A DNA stretch of 64,000 bases from CAYMLL01 sp964390645 (lineage in GTDB: Bacteria; Planctomycetota; UBA8108), in NCBI GenBank assembly GCA_964390645.1, contig CAYMLL010000004.1:1-64000 (forward strand), written 5' to 3'. Positions 38,401-46,843 of this stretch are shown here, piece by piece. Under the pieces are notes generated by a model. That model ran no database searches. It was given only the letters and a program-made list of their open reading frames with translations, and was not told the origin of the DNA. Both the position numbers and the translations under genes were made by a program. How positions within the stretch are numbered: the first letter of the stretch is position 1; each line of letters begins with the position of its first letter.

Positions 38401-38536
38401 CCGAGGGATCGGACGAGACCGGCGGAACGCGCACATCGATGTTCTCGGGAAAGCGGAGCTCATCGTTGGCCACCGCCGCGTGTGTGACGAACGTGAGGTT
38501 GATCCAGAATACGAGCCGCGTGCTCCTCGTCCGCAC
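35405..38536 (-). CDS. HzsA-related secreted propeller/diheme c protein
   Basis: The product is 1,043 residues. GTG 38536 has GGAGG 9 bp upstream and gives a signal peptide (LVFWINLTFVTHAAVA). The N-terminal ~650 residues look like a TolB/WD-type beta-propeller (PMVSFDGEWVYYTLIHD, DIYKIHVSTGRIVRLTNQRF, WGVWTMHPDGTRWEPLI). This is the layout seen in planctomycetal proteins annotated as hydrazine synthase alpha-subunit related. Two c-heme sites follow, CGGCH (~676) and CVPCH (~756). The last 120 residues are beta-rich. Relation to HzsA does not mean hydrazine synthesis: other anammox genes are absent and the family is widespread. It is probably a periplasmic redox protein. Confidence 0.75.
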   Translation of the reverse strand: MRTRSTRLVFWINLTFVTHAAVANDELRFPENIDVRVPPVSSDPSVRWDYDIVYVRARRAGDEVHKRYYTDFSQPVTMEPGADLMLLHPDGGETVLVEGGHGAVTDPMVSFDGEWVYYTLIHDLRKRSQWNPPSGGADIYKIHVSTGRIVRLTNQRFSPNTGAAPWSSDYRTPREKRTWFDYGVFNMGPCPLPGGRVVFTSNRDGFRPARGYPAIALQLFVMDDRDVSIGEEEDPTNLEKIGHLNISGALHPVVLRDGRVMFSTLESQGIRSDISWGVWTMHPDGTRWEPLISAFDPGGAPNGFHFQTQLGDGSLVIEEYYNQNNSGFGAYVKLPAASPEGHVAFGPAYRRDARNRPWRYGRHYNAKGRWYRMPFMPTGSISMTPFSHGREGPADPSVVGDKTSPAVGKFTHPSGAPDGHMLTVYSPGPVNHQYEYLPQLDGGIYLVRGGAVVEQPSGLLLIKNDPRYNEGWPRALVPYARVHGVPEPRHLPRLRNDGSRSPHLPRGSPFGLVGSSSLYKRESYPDGVVPDGSVTSTYAGGRDPWRGLDAFTSHGNGMPLNWHNQGADAGLYTNDEIHAVRFLAMEPTTDRDRGAYAGRRFHGHARERLRILGEIPVRKFRGGEQPADPDGNPDTSFLALIPADTAFTFQTLDRHGRVLNMSQTWHQLRPGEVRTDCGGCHAHSQKPTAFVQTVAGKRDFEPWNLVSSTPLLTTKERDSYGVRRDVDDSVGLRRLDRAVVDVEYWRDVRPILDRSCVPCHSRSKEKPAGNLVLDADDELVPHRRDGKFPGTYYRLALDEKARFGHRPIGYDSWGYPNASRYIRKFQSRRSLLVWKLFGRRLDGFSNDDHPSPASPGNREKLVRAGEEVDLKKNRARWDLDYRGLSMPPPKAVAAGRVPALGAEDRLTIVRWIDLGCPIDLDHDPERPDVAGYGWMLDDNRPVLAVELPRAGRNARFDRIVVGMIDYYSGLDASSFEVVASFDVDGVAAGENLASRFRETTTGVRELLLKRPIRELEGARLKISVRDRRGNMTRIGRSFSVGEE

Positions 38537-38626
38537 TACCGGTCACCTCCGTTCCGAACGGTTGCGTCGCACCGAACTGAAGCCGCGCCGTCACCGGATC
38601 GCGACGACGCGAAGGTCCGAGGCCGC

Positions 38627-38632
38627 ATTCTA
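38627..38632 (-). promoter_or_regulatory. Possible -10 hexamer
   Basis: On the minus strand TAGAAT lies ~90 bp upstream of the HzsA-like GTG. No good -35 is seen. The surrounding 38537-38835 stretch has no gene. Confidence 0.25.
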
Positions 38633-38835
38633 CACGAGACACGGTCGCGAACACGACGGGAGAACCGGGAAGACCGGGACACGAGCCCGCCGCGACAGGG
38701 CGAGCACCCCGGCGACGGTGTGATGTCGTCCTCCCGCCGTCGCTCCGGCTCAGGAGGCGGCGCCGGAACGGCGACTGCCCTGCGAGCCGAAGCGTGCAGG
38801 ACAGCCGATCGAGGCAGGGAAGGACCGCGCGAAGC

Positions 38836-39666
38836 TCAGGAGACGACCTTCGACCTCGGCTTGCTCCCGCCGACGGAGGACTTGTTGGACCCGGCTTTCG
38901 CCGGCGACCGGGTCGCGCGCTGCCAAACACGGAAGACGAGGCGCGACACCGTGACCGCCACCAGCGTCAACACGGACAGCGTCACGAAGAGGGAGAAGAC
39001 TGCCCACCAGTCCGGGAAATGGGACCAGCCCATCCACCAGCCGCGGGAGAACAAGCCGAAGTTGACCCCGAAGAGCGAGCAGACCCAGGTGATCGCGCCG
39101 AGCAGCACGAGGATGAACGCACCACGACGCCACTCGGCTCCACTGATGGACATCGACACGAAGAGGGCAAACGCGGCGTAGAGAAAGCCGAGCATGACGA
39201 ACGGCCGATCCCTCGACGAGCCCAACCAGTTGCCGGTAGCAACGAGATAGGGACCGACCGAGACCTCGACCTCTCCCTCGATCACCTCGTACGGGTAGAG
39301 GTTCGGAAGGCTGACCGCGTGCGCGTCGAGAAGACCTCCCGTCTCCATCCGCGTCGAGACGAAGAAAAAGATGGCAAAGAACAGCCCATGGACAAGGAGC
39401 ACGTGCAGTCCCCCACCGACGAACGCGATGCGAGAGCGATCGAACTCGAGGAACGGCTTGCCGTCACGGAAGAAGCTCACCTCCTTCACCGCCCCGAGGC
39501 AGAGAAACGCCGACACCACCTGGAGCAACGCCGTCAGCAGCGTTCCGGGCAGGAAGAGCACCTTGAACCAGAAACGGTCTCGCCAGGCTCGGACCGAGTT
39601 ACCGAGCAGCCAGACGATCACCGTGTAGATCACGACCCAGACGATCAGATGGAGCATGAGGTGCAC
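38836..39666 (-). CDS. Integral membrane protein of unknown function
   Basis: The product is 276 residues with about six hydrophobic segments (e.g. LIVWVVIYTVIVWLLG, FVMLGFLYAAFALFVSM, FSLFVTLSVLTLVAVTV). Between TM3 and TM4 there is a ~60-residue soluble stretch. The C-terminus is a Ser/Lys-rich tail. The first TMs resemble small membrane proteins in which a hydrophobic tract is followed by a charged loop; no family is assigned. It lies 299 bp downstream of the divergently promoted position of the HzsA-like gene start, so it is probably an independent gene. Confidence 0.8.
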   Translation of the reverse strand: MHLMLHLIVWVVIYTVIVWLLGNSVRAWRDRFWFKVLFLPGTLLTALLQVVSAFLCLGAVKEVSFFRDGKPFLEFDRSRIAFVGGGLHVLLVHGLFFAIFFFVSTRMETGGLLDAHAVSLPNLYPYEVIEGEVEVSVGPYLVATGNWLGSSRDRPFVMLGFLYAAFALFVSMSISGAEWRRGAFILVLLGAITWVCSLFGVNFGLFSRGWWMGWSHFPDWWAVFSLFVTLSVLTLVAVTVSRLVFRVWQRATRSPAKAGSNKSSVGGSKPRSKVVS

Positions 39667-40033
39667 CCTCCTTCACGTAAGCCTATCATCGCTCCCGAGG
39701 ACAGGTCCAACACGGCAACCGGCGTGCCGGCTCCGTCCCCCCGGCTCGGGGCGTTTCCCGTTCGCTGCGCGACGCTTTGGGGGGACCTTTCCGCCGGCAG
39801 GACGACGACGACGGACCACGGCGCCCTCCGGTCCGAAGACGACGCTGCAGCACATCCCGGCCCGGAGGCCCGGGGAATCCCGAAGCCCCGCCGGTCGAGA
39901 GCGGCTGCGGAAGGCTCGTCGAAGACCTCGCCTCCGGCCGATGGCAGATCCGGACTCTCCTCGACGTCAGGCCGCCCCCGGAATACCCGAACGCCCACGA
40001 ATCGCACCACCGTCGTCTCCACGTCAGAGGGGA
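39667..40033. other. Intergenic region with no gene seen
   Basis: About 370 bp between the divergent membrane-protein gene and the isomerase promoter. Frames here are low-bias and Arg/Pro-rich. No RNA gene or repeat noticed. Confidence 0.45.
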
Positions 40034-40061
40034 TTGAGCAGACCTCCGTCTGCGTTACAAT
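40034..40061 (+). promoter_or_regulatory. sigma70-type promoter of the isomerase-like gene
   Basis: TTGAGC (40034-40039), a 16-bp spacer and TACAAT (40056-40061) give a good match, ~95 bp before the GTG start. Confidence 0.6.
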
Positions 40062-40156
40062 GCCACACCGAGAGCAGCTTTGCAGCACAAGAACACCGCG
40101 GATCACGACCTCTCCCGTGACGTCGCCGCGAACCCTTCAATGGAGGAAACAGGAAC

Positions 40157-41182
40157 GTGTCTCGACCCGTGACTCTCTTCACCGGACAGTGGGCGGACCT
40201 GCCGTTCGAGACCCTGTGCCAGAAGGCCAAGGAGATGGGCTACGACGGCGTCGAGCTCGCCTGCTGGGGCGATCACTTCGACGTCGGCAAGGCCCTGGAG
40301 GACGACGGCTACTGCAAGGGGCGCTGGGAGACTCTCCACGAGCATGGCCTCACCGCCTACTCGATCTCGGCGCACCTCGTCGGTCAGGCGATCTGCGACA
40401 ACATCGACGAGCGGCACAAAGAGATCCTGCCCCCGGAGATCTATGGCGACGGCGAGGCGGAAGGCGTCCGCCAGCGTGCTGCGCAGCACATGATCGATAC
40501 CGCCAAGGCGTGCCGCCTCTTCGTCAACGCACGCCCCGAAGGCGAGGAGCACCCCGCGGTCGTCAACGGATTCACCGGCTCGAGCATCTGGCACTCGATT
40601 TACGCGTTTCCGCCGACCAGCCAGGAGTACTGGGACAGGGGATTCAAGGACTTCGCTGATCGCTTCGGCCCCATCCTCGACGCCTTCGATGCGGAGAACG
40701 TCAACTTCGGCCTCGAGGTCCATCCCACCGAGATCGCCTTCGACATCGCTTCCGCCGAGCGCGCCATCGAGGCGATCGGTGGCCACAAACGCTTCGGCTT
40801 CAACTACGACCCGTCGCACCTCGGCTACCAGGGTGTCGACTACGTCAAGTTCCTCTACACGTTCAAGGACCGTATCTACCACGTCCACATGAAAGACGTC
40901 TGGTGGGACAAGGGCGATGGCTCCGTCGGCGTCTTCGGTGGCCACACGACCTTCTCCGATCCGCGACGATTCTGGGACTTCCGCTCCCTCGGCCACGGCG
41001 ACGTCGACTTCGAGCGGATCATCGTCGCTCTGAACGACATCGGCTACAACGGGCCGCTGTCCGTCGAGTGGGAGGACTCTCGTATGGACCGCGAGTTCGG
41101 CGCGGCGGAAGCGTGCGACTTCGTCCGCAGCGTGGACTTTCCCTCGTCGCAGATCGCGTTCGACGCGCAATTCGACAGCTGA
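40157..41182 (+). CDS. Sugar phosphate isomerase/epimerase-like TIM barrel
   Basis: The product is 341 residues in the xylose-isomerase-like TIM-barrel (AP endonuclease 2) superfamily. Metal-binding candidates fit the fold: Glu in FGLEVHPTE, Asp-x-x-His in NYDPSHLGYQG, His in YHVHMKDV, and Glu in GPLSVEWEDS. It likely interconverts a keto sugar or inositol derivative. GTG at 40157 is preceded by GGAGG at 40142-40146, 10 bp away; no ATG upstream is usable. It faces the sulfatase gene and shares the sugar-utilisation context. Confidence 0.9.
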   Translation: MSRPVTLFTGQWADLPFETLCQKAKEMGYDGVELACWGDHFDVGKALEDDGYCKGRWETLHEHGLTAYSISAHLVGQAICDNIDERHKEILPPEIYGDGEAEGVRQRAAQHMIDTAKACRLFVNARPEGEEHPAVVNGFTGSSIWHSIYAFPPTSQEYWDRGFKDFADRFGPILDAFDAENVNFGLEVHPTEIAFDIASAERAIEAIGGHKRFGFNYDPSHLGYQGVDYVKFLYTFKDRIYHVHMKDVWWDKGDGSVGVFGGHTTFSDPRRFWDFRSLGHGDVDFERIIVALNDIGYNGPLSVEWEDSRMDREFGAAEACDFVRSVDFPSSQIAFDAQFDS

Positions 41183-41219
41183 GGGCCGGCCACGACGGAA
41201 GCCTCGCCGCGACGGATCA

Positions 41220-41253
41220 CGCGTCCACGCCCCCGATCGACGGCGTGGACGCG
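41220..41253. terminator. Perfect 12-bp hairpin between convergent genes
   Basis: CGCGTCCACGCC (41220-41231) and its exact reverse complement (41242-41253) flank a 10-nt loop, midway between the isomerase and sulfatase stops. No T tract follows on either strand, but position and strength suggest a bidirectional terminator. Confidence 0.6.
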
Positions 41254-41288
41254 GGATCCGGATGCGGTCACCCGCGCTGCGACGTCTT

Positions 41289-42713
41289 CTAACGACGCCG
41301 AGAGGGAACCTTCCAGCTCGGCGAAGGCCTGTGCGCGTCCTTCATGTGCCGTGCTGCCTGCTCGACGACGTCGGGGTGCCGTGCAGCGATGTTCGACGTC
41401 TCGCCGAGGTCGTTCGCGAGATCGTAGAGCTCGATCGCGCCGGACATCATCGGCTTGCGCACCGCCTTCCACCTGCCGAAGCGCACCGCCTGCGCGGAGC
41501 CGCGCTCGTAGAACTCCCAGTACAGGTAGTCGTGCTTCTCCTGCCTTGACTCCGAGCCGCGGAGCAGCGGCGCGAAGCTGATCGACTGCAGGCCGTTCTC
41601 GGGCGCCGGCGGCTCGACTCCCGCGAGGTCGCACGCGGTCGCCATCAGGTCGCCGAAGTAACCGATGTGATCCGACACGCGGCCGGGCCGGATCGTCTCC
41701 GGCCACCACAGGATCGTCGGCACTCGTATCCCGCCCTCGTAGAGGTCGCGTTTCATTCCGCGCAATGGCCCGTTGGCGTCGAAGAACTGCGGATCGTTGC
41801 CGCCCTCTCGATGGTGGCCGTTGTCGGAGCTGAAGACGACGAGCGTACGCTTGTCAATCCCCAGCTCGACGAGCAGATCAAGCAGACGACCGACGTCACG
41901 ATCCATGCGCGTGATCATGGCAGCCTGCCCGCGGTTCGGGTCGCTCCACGGCTTCCTCGTGTAGATGCCGTGATCAGGAACCTCCTGGCCATTGCCGACG
42001 CCACGCGTCCCCTCGTTATTCGCATGCGGGATCGTCAGCGCCATGTAGAGAAAGAAAGGCCCGTCCTCATGGTCACGCACCCACGTCAACGCCTCGTCCG
42101 CGATGAGGTCGTGGCTGTAATCCACGCGCCATGTCGCGTATCCTCCCGAGAATCCTCCGTAGGCGCGCCTCGAGGACTCGACCTCGTTGCGCAGCTTCAC
42201 CTTCTCCTCGTTGCGCCACAGGAACTCCGGATAGTAGTTGTGCGCGTGGACCTGGTTGAGGTAGCCGTAGAAGTGGTCGAAGCCCTGATCGTTCGGTCGA
42301 CCCGTGTTGCCGACATCGCCGAGTCCCCACTTGCCGCACAGCGACGTCGCGTAGCCCGCCTTGCGGAGGACCTCGGCAACGGTGACGTCGTCGGGCCGCA
42401 GCGTCTGCACGTCGGGCCCGGAGTTGCCGCGAACACGCGTGCGCCCCGTGTGCTGTCCCGTCATCAGCACGCTCCGTGATGGTGCGCAGACGGTGGCCCC
42501 GGCGTAGAAGTCCGTCATCCGCATGCCCTCCGCGGCCATGCGATCGAGGCGCGGCGTGAGGATCTTCTTCTGGCCGAAGCAGCCGAGATCTCCGTAGCCG
42601 AGGTCGTCGGCCAGCACGAAGACGATGTTCGGCCTGGTCTCATCGGCCAGGGCGGGACAAGCGCGGGCGCCGAGCGCCAGGAGCAAAAGGCAGCGAATCG
42701 CCCTGAGTGTCAT
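41289..42713 (-). CDS. Secreted sulfatase (formylglycine type) 1
   Basis: The product is 474 residues. ATG 42713 gives a Sec signal (CLLLLALGARACPALA). The sulfatase core is intact: NIVFVLADDLGYGDLGC with metal ligands Asp36-Asp37, CAPSRSVLMTGQHTGR with Cys76 for conversion to formylglycine, GKWGLGD, and FSSDNGHH. It resembles arylsulfatase A-like enzymes and would hydrolyse sulfate esters of glycans in the periplasm or outside. It lies 65 bp downstream of the propeller/LamG gene on the same strand. Confidence 0.93.
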   Translation of the reverse strand: MTLRAIRCLLLLALGARACPALADETRPNIVFVLADDLGYGDLGCFGQKKILTPRLDRMAAEGMRMTDFYAGATVCAPSRSVLMTGQHTGRTRVRGNSGPDVQTLRPDDVTVAEVLRKAGYATSLCGKWGLGDVGNTGRPNDQGFDHFYGYLNQVHAHNYYPEFLWRNEEKVKLRNEVESSRRAYGGFSGGYATWRVDYSHDLIADEALTWVRDHEDGPFFLYMALTIPHANNEGTRGVGNGQEVPDHGIYTRKPWSDPNRGQAAMITRMDRDVGRLLDLLVELGIDKRTLVVFSSDNGHHREGGNDPQFFDANGPLRGMKRDLYEGGIRVPTILWWPETIRPGRVSDHIGYFGDLMATACDLAGVEPPAPENGLQSISFAPLLRGSESRQEKHDYLYWEFYERGSAQAVRFGRWKAVRKPMMSGAIELYDLANDLGETSNIAARHPDVVEQAARHMKDAHRPSPSWKVPSRRR

Positions 42714-42778
42714 GGGTTCTCGTCCCGGAATCTCGGTTCGGTCACGCTCTTCGTGAAGAAACGGTCCATCACGGCGTC

Positions 42779-45700
42779 TCAGTCCTTCACGCTCTCGAAA
42801 CAAGTGAGAACGCCACCCGTCATCGCCATGAACACACGCTCGCCGGCGATCGCCATCCCGTCCCACACCGGCAGCCCTGTCAGCGAGTAGTCGGCGACCT
42901 TCTCTCCCGTCTTCGCGGAGACGACCCACAGCTTGGAGCCCTCCTTGCCGGCGAGCACTCGGTCCTGTCGAGCGAGGTGCGCGAGTACCTTCTCGTCGCC
43001 CTCGACGAGCTTCTGGAACGAGCTCTCGTCGTCGATGAGATCTGCAGGGCCGGCGACGAAGAGATGATCCCCTGCAAGCACGATAGCACGCACGTAAACC
43101 GGCATGTCCGCGGTCCAGTCATGCTTGATGAAGCTCCCTCCCGAGCGCGAGGCCTTGCCAGCGAAACGCAGCCCGTTGCCGATCTTGCCCTTCGTGTCCC
43201 GGGTGCCGGAGACCGTGCCGTGATTGCGGTTGCCGGAGCCGTCCTTTCCATCGCCATCATCGAACGCACACTCGAGCACGAGCGTCGCTGACCTGGCTGA
43301 CGCGCGCCCCAGATCCGTCACACGCTCACGAATCTCGCCTTCGGAAAGCTCTCCGTGGTAGACACGCACCTCGTCGATGGTTCCCGTGAACCCGTGAGGG
43401 CTCTTGTAATTGCCGACGCCCGTCACCGCGTCCACACCGATCTGGAGAGTCTGCGCCGGATCGGAAGTGATCAGAGACTTCGCCTTCCCCTCTGCGACGA
43501 GCCCACCGTTCGCATAGACGCGGAGCTTCCCGTCCTCCTTCGCGATGCCGACGAGATGCGCCCACTGGCCAAGCGCGAGCGTTCTCTTCGCGGTCACGGA
43601 ATACAGGTTACCTTCGCTGCGAAGGAGAAAGCTCGGCTTGCGTCCCTTGAGAAGGAGAGCGTAACCCTGCGCCGGTCCACCGTGCGCGACGATGACGCCG
43701 TTGGGCTTGCCGGGTTTCACCCACGCCTCCACGCTCACTGCCTTGCCCGTCGGATCCAGGCTCGGGCTCTTCTCGAAGCTGACCATCGATGTCCTCGACC
43801 CGCGGCGATTGCCCTTCGGCAACTCGACCGGCGCGCGCGTTGTCGAGAAGAGCTGATGCTCGAGCGTCGTCGTCCAGCGGTAATACTCGGGCTTGCGGCC
43901 GTAGCCGTAGACCTTCTCGTCATCGAAGACCAGCAGGCGCCCGGAAGGGGCGAACTTGCCCGCCTGATAGTAGCCGGCATGGCCCCCGGCGAAGCTGCGA
44001 CCGTAGACCCAGTACGCGCGGTGAAACCAGGAATCGTCAAGAAAACCCATCGGCGCGAAGAGATGGCGACCGGCGCCCGACTGCGCAGATCCCTGCTCGG
44101 CCGGTTTTCCCGAGCGCGGCTCATGCTCCAGTCGCTCGCCGTCGTAATCGAATCGCTGTGAGCGCATGTAGAGCCACTTGCCGTCGCCGGACAGCACATC
44201 CGGCAAGCCCGCGGTCATGTTGAGGACCTGGAGCTTCGTCTGCACGTTCTCGCCGGTGCGCGGATCCTTCTCATCGATGACCTTCTCCCCGAGCTTGCGT
44301 CCCGTCAGGGCGTCGAGCTTGAGGAACCGGAGGCCGCCGTCGAGGAAGTTCGAGCGGCCGGCTACGAGGAAGACGACGCCGTTCTCCACGAGGACGCTGC
44401 CACTGACCGGCCACACCGACTCGAGATCCTCGAACGCCATCACGCGGAGATCGGCCCGTGCAGCGAGAAAGCGCCAGATCAGCATGCCGTCGCGCGCGCG
44501 GAGACAGTAGACGCTCCCGTCGCGCGAGCCGAAGTAGACGCGGCCCTTCGATACCGTCGGCGGCGAGTCGATGCGTCCACCGACCGTGAATCTCCAGCGC
44601 TCGACGCCGCGCTCCTGATCGAGCGCATGAAGGGTGTGCGTATCGACCGCCGCGACGAGCACGAGGCCCTCGGCAGCGACCGGACTCGTCAGCCGGCCGC
44701 TCAGACCAGCGGCCTTGACGCTCCACGACAGCCGGAGCTTCCGGGATACGGGCGCGCGTGTGAACCCACTGCGCGCGCGATCGTGCCGATAGGTCGGCCA
44801 GTCGTGCGGACCGGGCGAGGACGAGACCGCCTCACCGAACGCCGGGCCCTTCTCGAGACGCTCCTCGTCGGAGACGGCGACGACCGCGGCTCTCGCCTCG
44901 GCCGCTGCGAGCGCGTTGAACCCGAAGAGCTTCGCCTCGGGGTAGCACGCGCAGTCGTGTGGCGGAGCGTAGACGAGTCCGTTCGACGGCATGATCCCGT
45001 AGAGACAACCCCCTCTCACCCAGTGATGGATTTGCCAGCTCTTCTTCTCGACATCGACAAACTCGATGCCCGTGCGCGACGGCAGCAAGAAACGATCCGT
45101 CGCCTTCGCGCTGTAACAGCGGTGGTGAAACCAGTACGTCTGCACATCGGGCGGAAACTCGACCTTCACCTCGCCGGTGCGCACATCGCGGCCGGTGTAG
45201 ACGCCGGAGTCCCTGGTGCTCGTTGTCGGCGCCGACCAGACCAGCTCACCGACCACGAGGAGATCCTCGGGCGACTGATACCCCGACTTCGCGTGCGGCG
45301 CCTTCCACAGCTCCTTGCCGTCCCTGGCCGTGAACGCCCTCATCCATCGATCACCTCCCGCGAAGAGGAGAAGGTCGCCGTGAACGACGATCCGCGGGCC
45401 GAAGTTCATCGTGAAGCTCGCCCGTCGGCCGAGCTTGCCGCTCGTCCAGAGCGGCTCACCGGTCTTCGCGGCGTGGCAGACGACGCTCGTGCCGTCGTGG
45501 TAGAAGAGACGCTCGCCGTCCGAGGTCAGCGTCAGCGGCGAGACCCGGGACTCCCGCTTCCAGAGCAGATTGGCGGTCTTCGCGGAGAACGCCATGACCT
45601 CGCGAGGCTTGCCGTTCCAGACGAACTCGTTCGCGACACGACGCTGGTCGCCGACGTTGTGAACCGGCCGGAACGAGGCGAGCTCGGACTGACCCTTGTT

Positions 45701-46213
45701 CGACAGCACGAAGATCGTATCGCCAGTGCAGATGACCTCCTCCGCCGCCGCGCTCCCCTCGTAAGTTCGCAGAGTCTCGCCGGTCGCAGCATCGAGAGCC
45801 GTGAGCGGCGCACGGAAGCCGAGTGTCACGTAGACCGTGTCGCCGACGGCCACGAGCCGCCGCGCCAGCTGCGTCGGACCGCTCTTCAACGGCCACAGGT
45901 GACTGTGCCAGGACGGAATCTCGCGTTTCCACAGCACGGTGCCGTTGTACGCGTCCCGAGCGATCAGCATCCACTTCGGCGGCAGCTGGATCGAGACGCG
46001 CGAGCCCTCGTCCATGACGTAGAAGATTCGCCCCCCGGCGGAAACAAGGGCGCTCATGCTGGCCATGCGATCGTGATGCCGGGACCATCGTGGGCTGCCG
46101 ATCCACTGCAGGTGCCGAGGCGGACCGACGACGCTGTCATGCGCGACGGCGTTGCCGCCCGCGTCGTGGAGGTAGTGAGTCCAGTCGTCGATCGTGGATT
46201 GACGCGGCTTCAC
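42779..46213 (-). CDS. PQQ-like propeller and LamG protein, downstream part of a split gene
   Basis: The frame runs on from the methyltransferase part after one TAG. If translated alone it would start at a GTG at 46213. Residues (numbered from there) ~5-500 form a PQQ-like beta-propeller (LIARDAYNGTVLWKREI, LTALDAATGETLRTYEG). A second propeller set follows at ~520-760 (LHALDQERGVERWRF, VYCLRARDGMLIWRF), then a LamG/concanavalin-type lectin domain (~830-990, SVEAWVKPGKPNGVIV, GFTGTIDEVRVYHGELS) and a final propeller-like strand set. The alignment of its N-terminus with known planctomycetal proteins (WTHYLHDAGGNAVAHD, HLQWIGSPRWSRHHD) makes clear that it is the body of a methyltransferase-propeller fusion. 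LamG suggests glycan binding. Confidence 0.85.
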   Translation of the reverse strand: MKPRQSTIDDWTHYLHDAGGNAVAHDSVVGPPRHLQWIGSPRWSRHHDRMASMSALVSAGGRIFYVMDEGSRVSIQLPPKWMLIARDAYNGTVLWKREIPSWHSHLWPLKSGPTQLARRLVAVGDTVYVTLGFRAPLTALDAATGETLRTYEGSAAAEEVICTGDTIFVLSNKGQSELASFRPVHNVGDQRRVANEFVWNGKPREVMAFSAKTANLLWKRESRVSPLTLTSDGERLFYHDGTSVVCHAAKTGEPLWTSGKLGRRASFTMNFGPRIVVHGDLLLFAGGDRWMRAFTARDGKELWKAPHAKSGYQSPEDLLVVGELVWSAPTTSTRDSGVYTGRDVRTGEVKVEFPPDVQTYWFHHRCYSAKATDRFLLPSRTGIEFVDVEKKSWQIHHWVRGGCLYGIMPSNGLVYAPPHDCACYPEAKLFGFNALAAAEARAAVVAVSDEERLEKGPAFGEAVSSSPGPHDWPTYRHDRARSGFTRAPVSRKLRLSWSVKAAGLSGRLTSPVAAEGLVLVAAVDTHTLHALDQERGVERWRFTVGGRIDSPPTVSKGRVYFGSRDGSVYCLRARDGMLIWRFLAARADLRVMAFEDLESVWPVSGSVLVENGVVFLVAGRSNFLDGGLRFLKLDALTGRKLGEKVIDEKDPRTGENVQTKLQVLNMTAGLPDVLSGDGKWLYMRSQRFDYDGERLEHEPRSGKPAEQGSAQSGAGRHLFAPMGFLDDSWFHRAYWVYGRSFAGGHAGYYQAGKFAPSGRLLVFDDEKVYGYGRKPEYYRWTTTLEHQLFSTTRAPVELPKGNRRGSRTSMVSFEKSPSLDPTGKAVSVEAWVKPGKPNGVIVAHGGPAQGYALLLKGRKPSFLLRSEGNLYSVTAKRTLALGQWAHLVGIAKEDGKLRVYANGGLVAEGKAKSLITSDPAQTLQIGVDAVTGVGNYKSPHGFTGTIDEVRVYHGELSEGEIRERVTDLGRASARSATLVLECAFDDGDGKDGSGNRNHGTVSGTRDTKGKIGNGLRFAGKASRSGGSFIKHDWTADMPVYVRAIVLAGDHLFVAGPADLIDDESSFQKLVEGDEKVLAHLARQDRVLAGKEGSKLWVVSAKTGEKVADYSLTGLPVWDGMAIAGERVFMAMTGGVLTCFESVKD

Positions 46214-46228
46214 GGTCTTCTTGCAGGT

Positions 46229-46666
46229 CTACCCGTCGCGCCCGTACGCGACGCCGTTCGGTGTCAGAACACGCGTCAGCTCGGTCGCGTCGACGCCTTG
46301 AAGGTCGTCCGCCACGATCAGGTTCACCATACCGTCGACATACGGCAGCCGGGAGCCACGCAGGCGGTCGACGGAGACCGTCCCCTGGAGCCCTGACTCG
46401 CGAAGACGCCGACGCGCCGCGTCGACCTGCTCGCTGCGTCGATCGAGCCCGTGAACTCGATAGCCATCGCCCGCACGCAAGGCCGCCGTCAGCCGACCGT
46501 CACCCGAACCGAGGTGGACGACGAATCCGCCGCGCACACCGGTCTCGGCGAAGATCCTCGCGGCGAACCTCTCGTCACGGTCCTGGGCACCGGCGGTACC
46601 GCAGAGGATCGAGACGGCGACATGCGCAAAGGCTGGAATACGAAGAAACTGGTGTCGGACTCCCAT
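46229..46666 (-). CDS. Secreted methyltransferase-like N-terminal part of the same split gene
   Basis: The product is 145 residues to a TAG at 46229-46231. ATG 46666 gives a signal peptide (AFAHVAVSILCGTAGAQ). Residues ~45-140 are a Rossmann-like methyltransferase domain (VVHLGSGDGRLTAALRAG, GLDRRSEQVDAARRRL, NLIVADD). After the TAG the same frame continues (TCKKTVKP, then the propeller). In related proteins this junction typically reads GDGW-K-KTVKPWP, so the TAG sits where TGG (Trp) is expected. It may be a nonsense mutation, a base error or readthrough. Confidence 0.75.
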   Translation of the reverse strand: MGVRHQFLRIPAFAHVAVSILCGTAGAQDRDERFAARIFAETGVRGGFVVHLGSGDGRLTAALRAGDGYRVHGLDRRSEQVDAARRRLRESGLQGTVSVDRLRGSRLPYVDGMVNLIVADDLQGVDATELTRVLTPNGVAYGRDG

Positions 46667-46787
46667 GATCACGGCCCTCGTCCTCTCGATTCTGTGGAAC
46701 GTGGCTATCGTACCGGCACGGAGAGCATCTTGAAACCGAGCGGCCATCCGACATCGCCGGCCTTGCCGACATCCGACACCCCGGGTT

Positions 46788-46831
46788 GGCAGCTCCCCCC
46801 ACCGTGGGCAGCTCCCCCCACCGTCGGCAGC
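46788..46831. repeat. 19-bp tandem repeat
   Basis: Two copies of ggcagctccccccaccgt(g/c) at 46788-46806 and 46807-46825, plus a partial third, lie in the non-coding gap between the methyltransferase-propeller and Mpo1-like genes. Confidence 0.85.
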
Positions 46832-46843
46832 GCCGCCGCACTC

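Noticed and set aside
35405..38536. True hydrazine synthase of anammox metabolism
   Set aside because: Only a family-level similarity; no hzsB/hzsC or hydrazine dehydrogenase nearby, and related proteins occur in non-anammox planctomycetes.
36488..39181. 897-codon plus-strand open frame
   Set aside because: Antisense to the HzsA-like gene and membrane protein; Arg/Val-rich, no domain.
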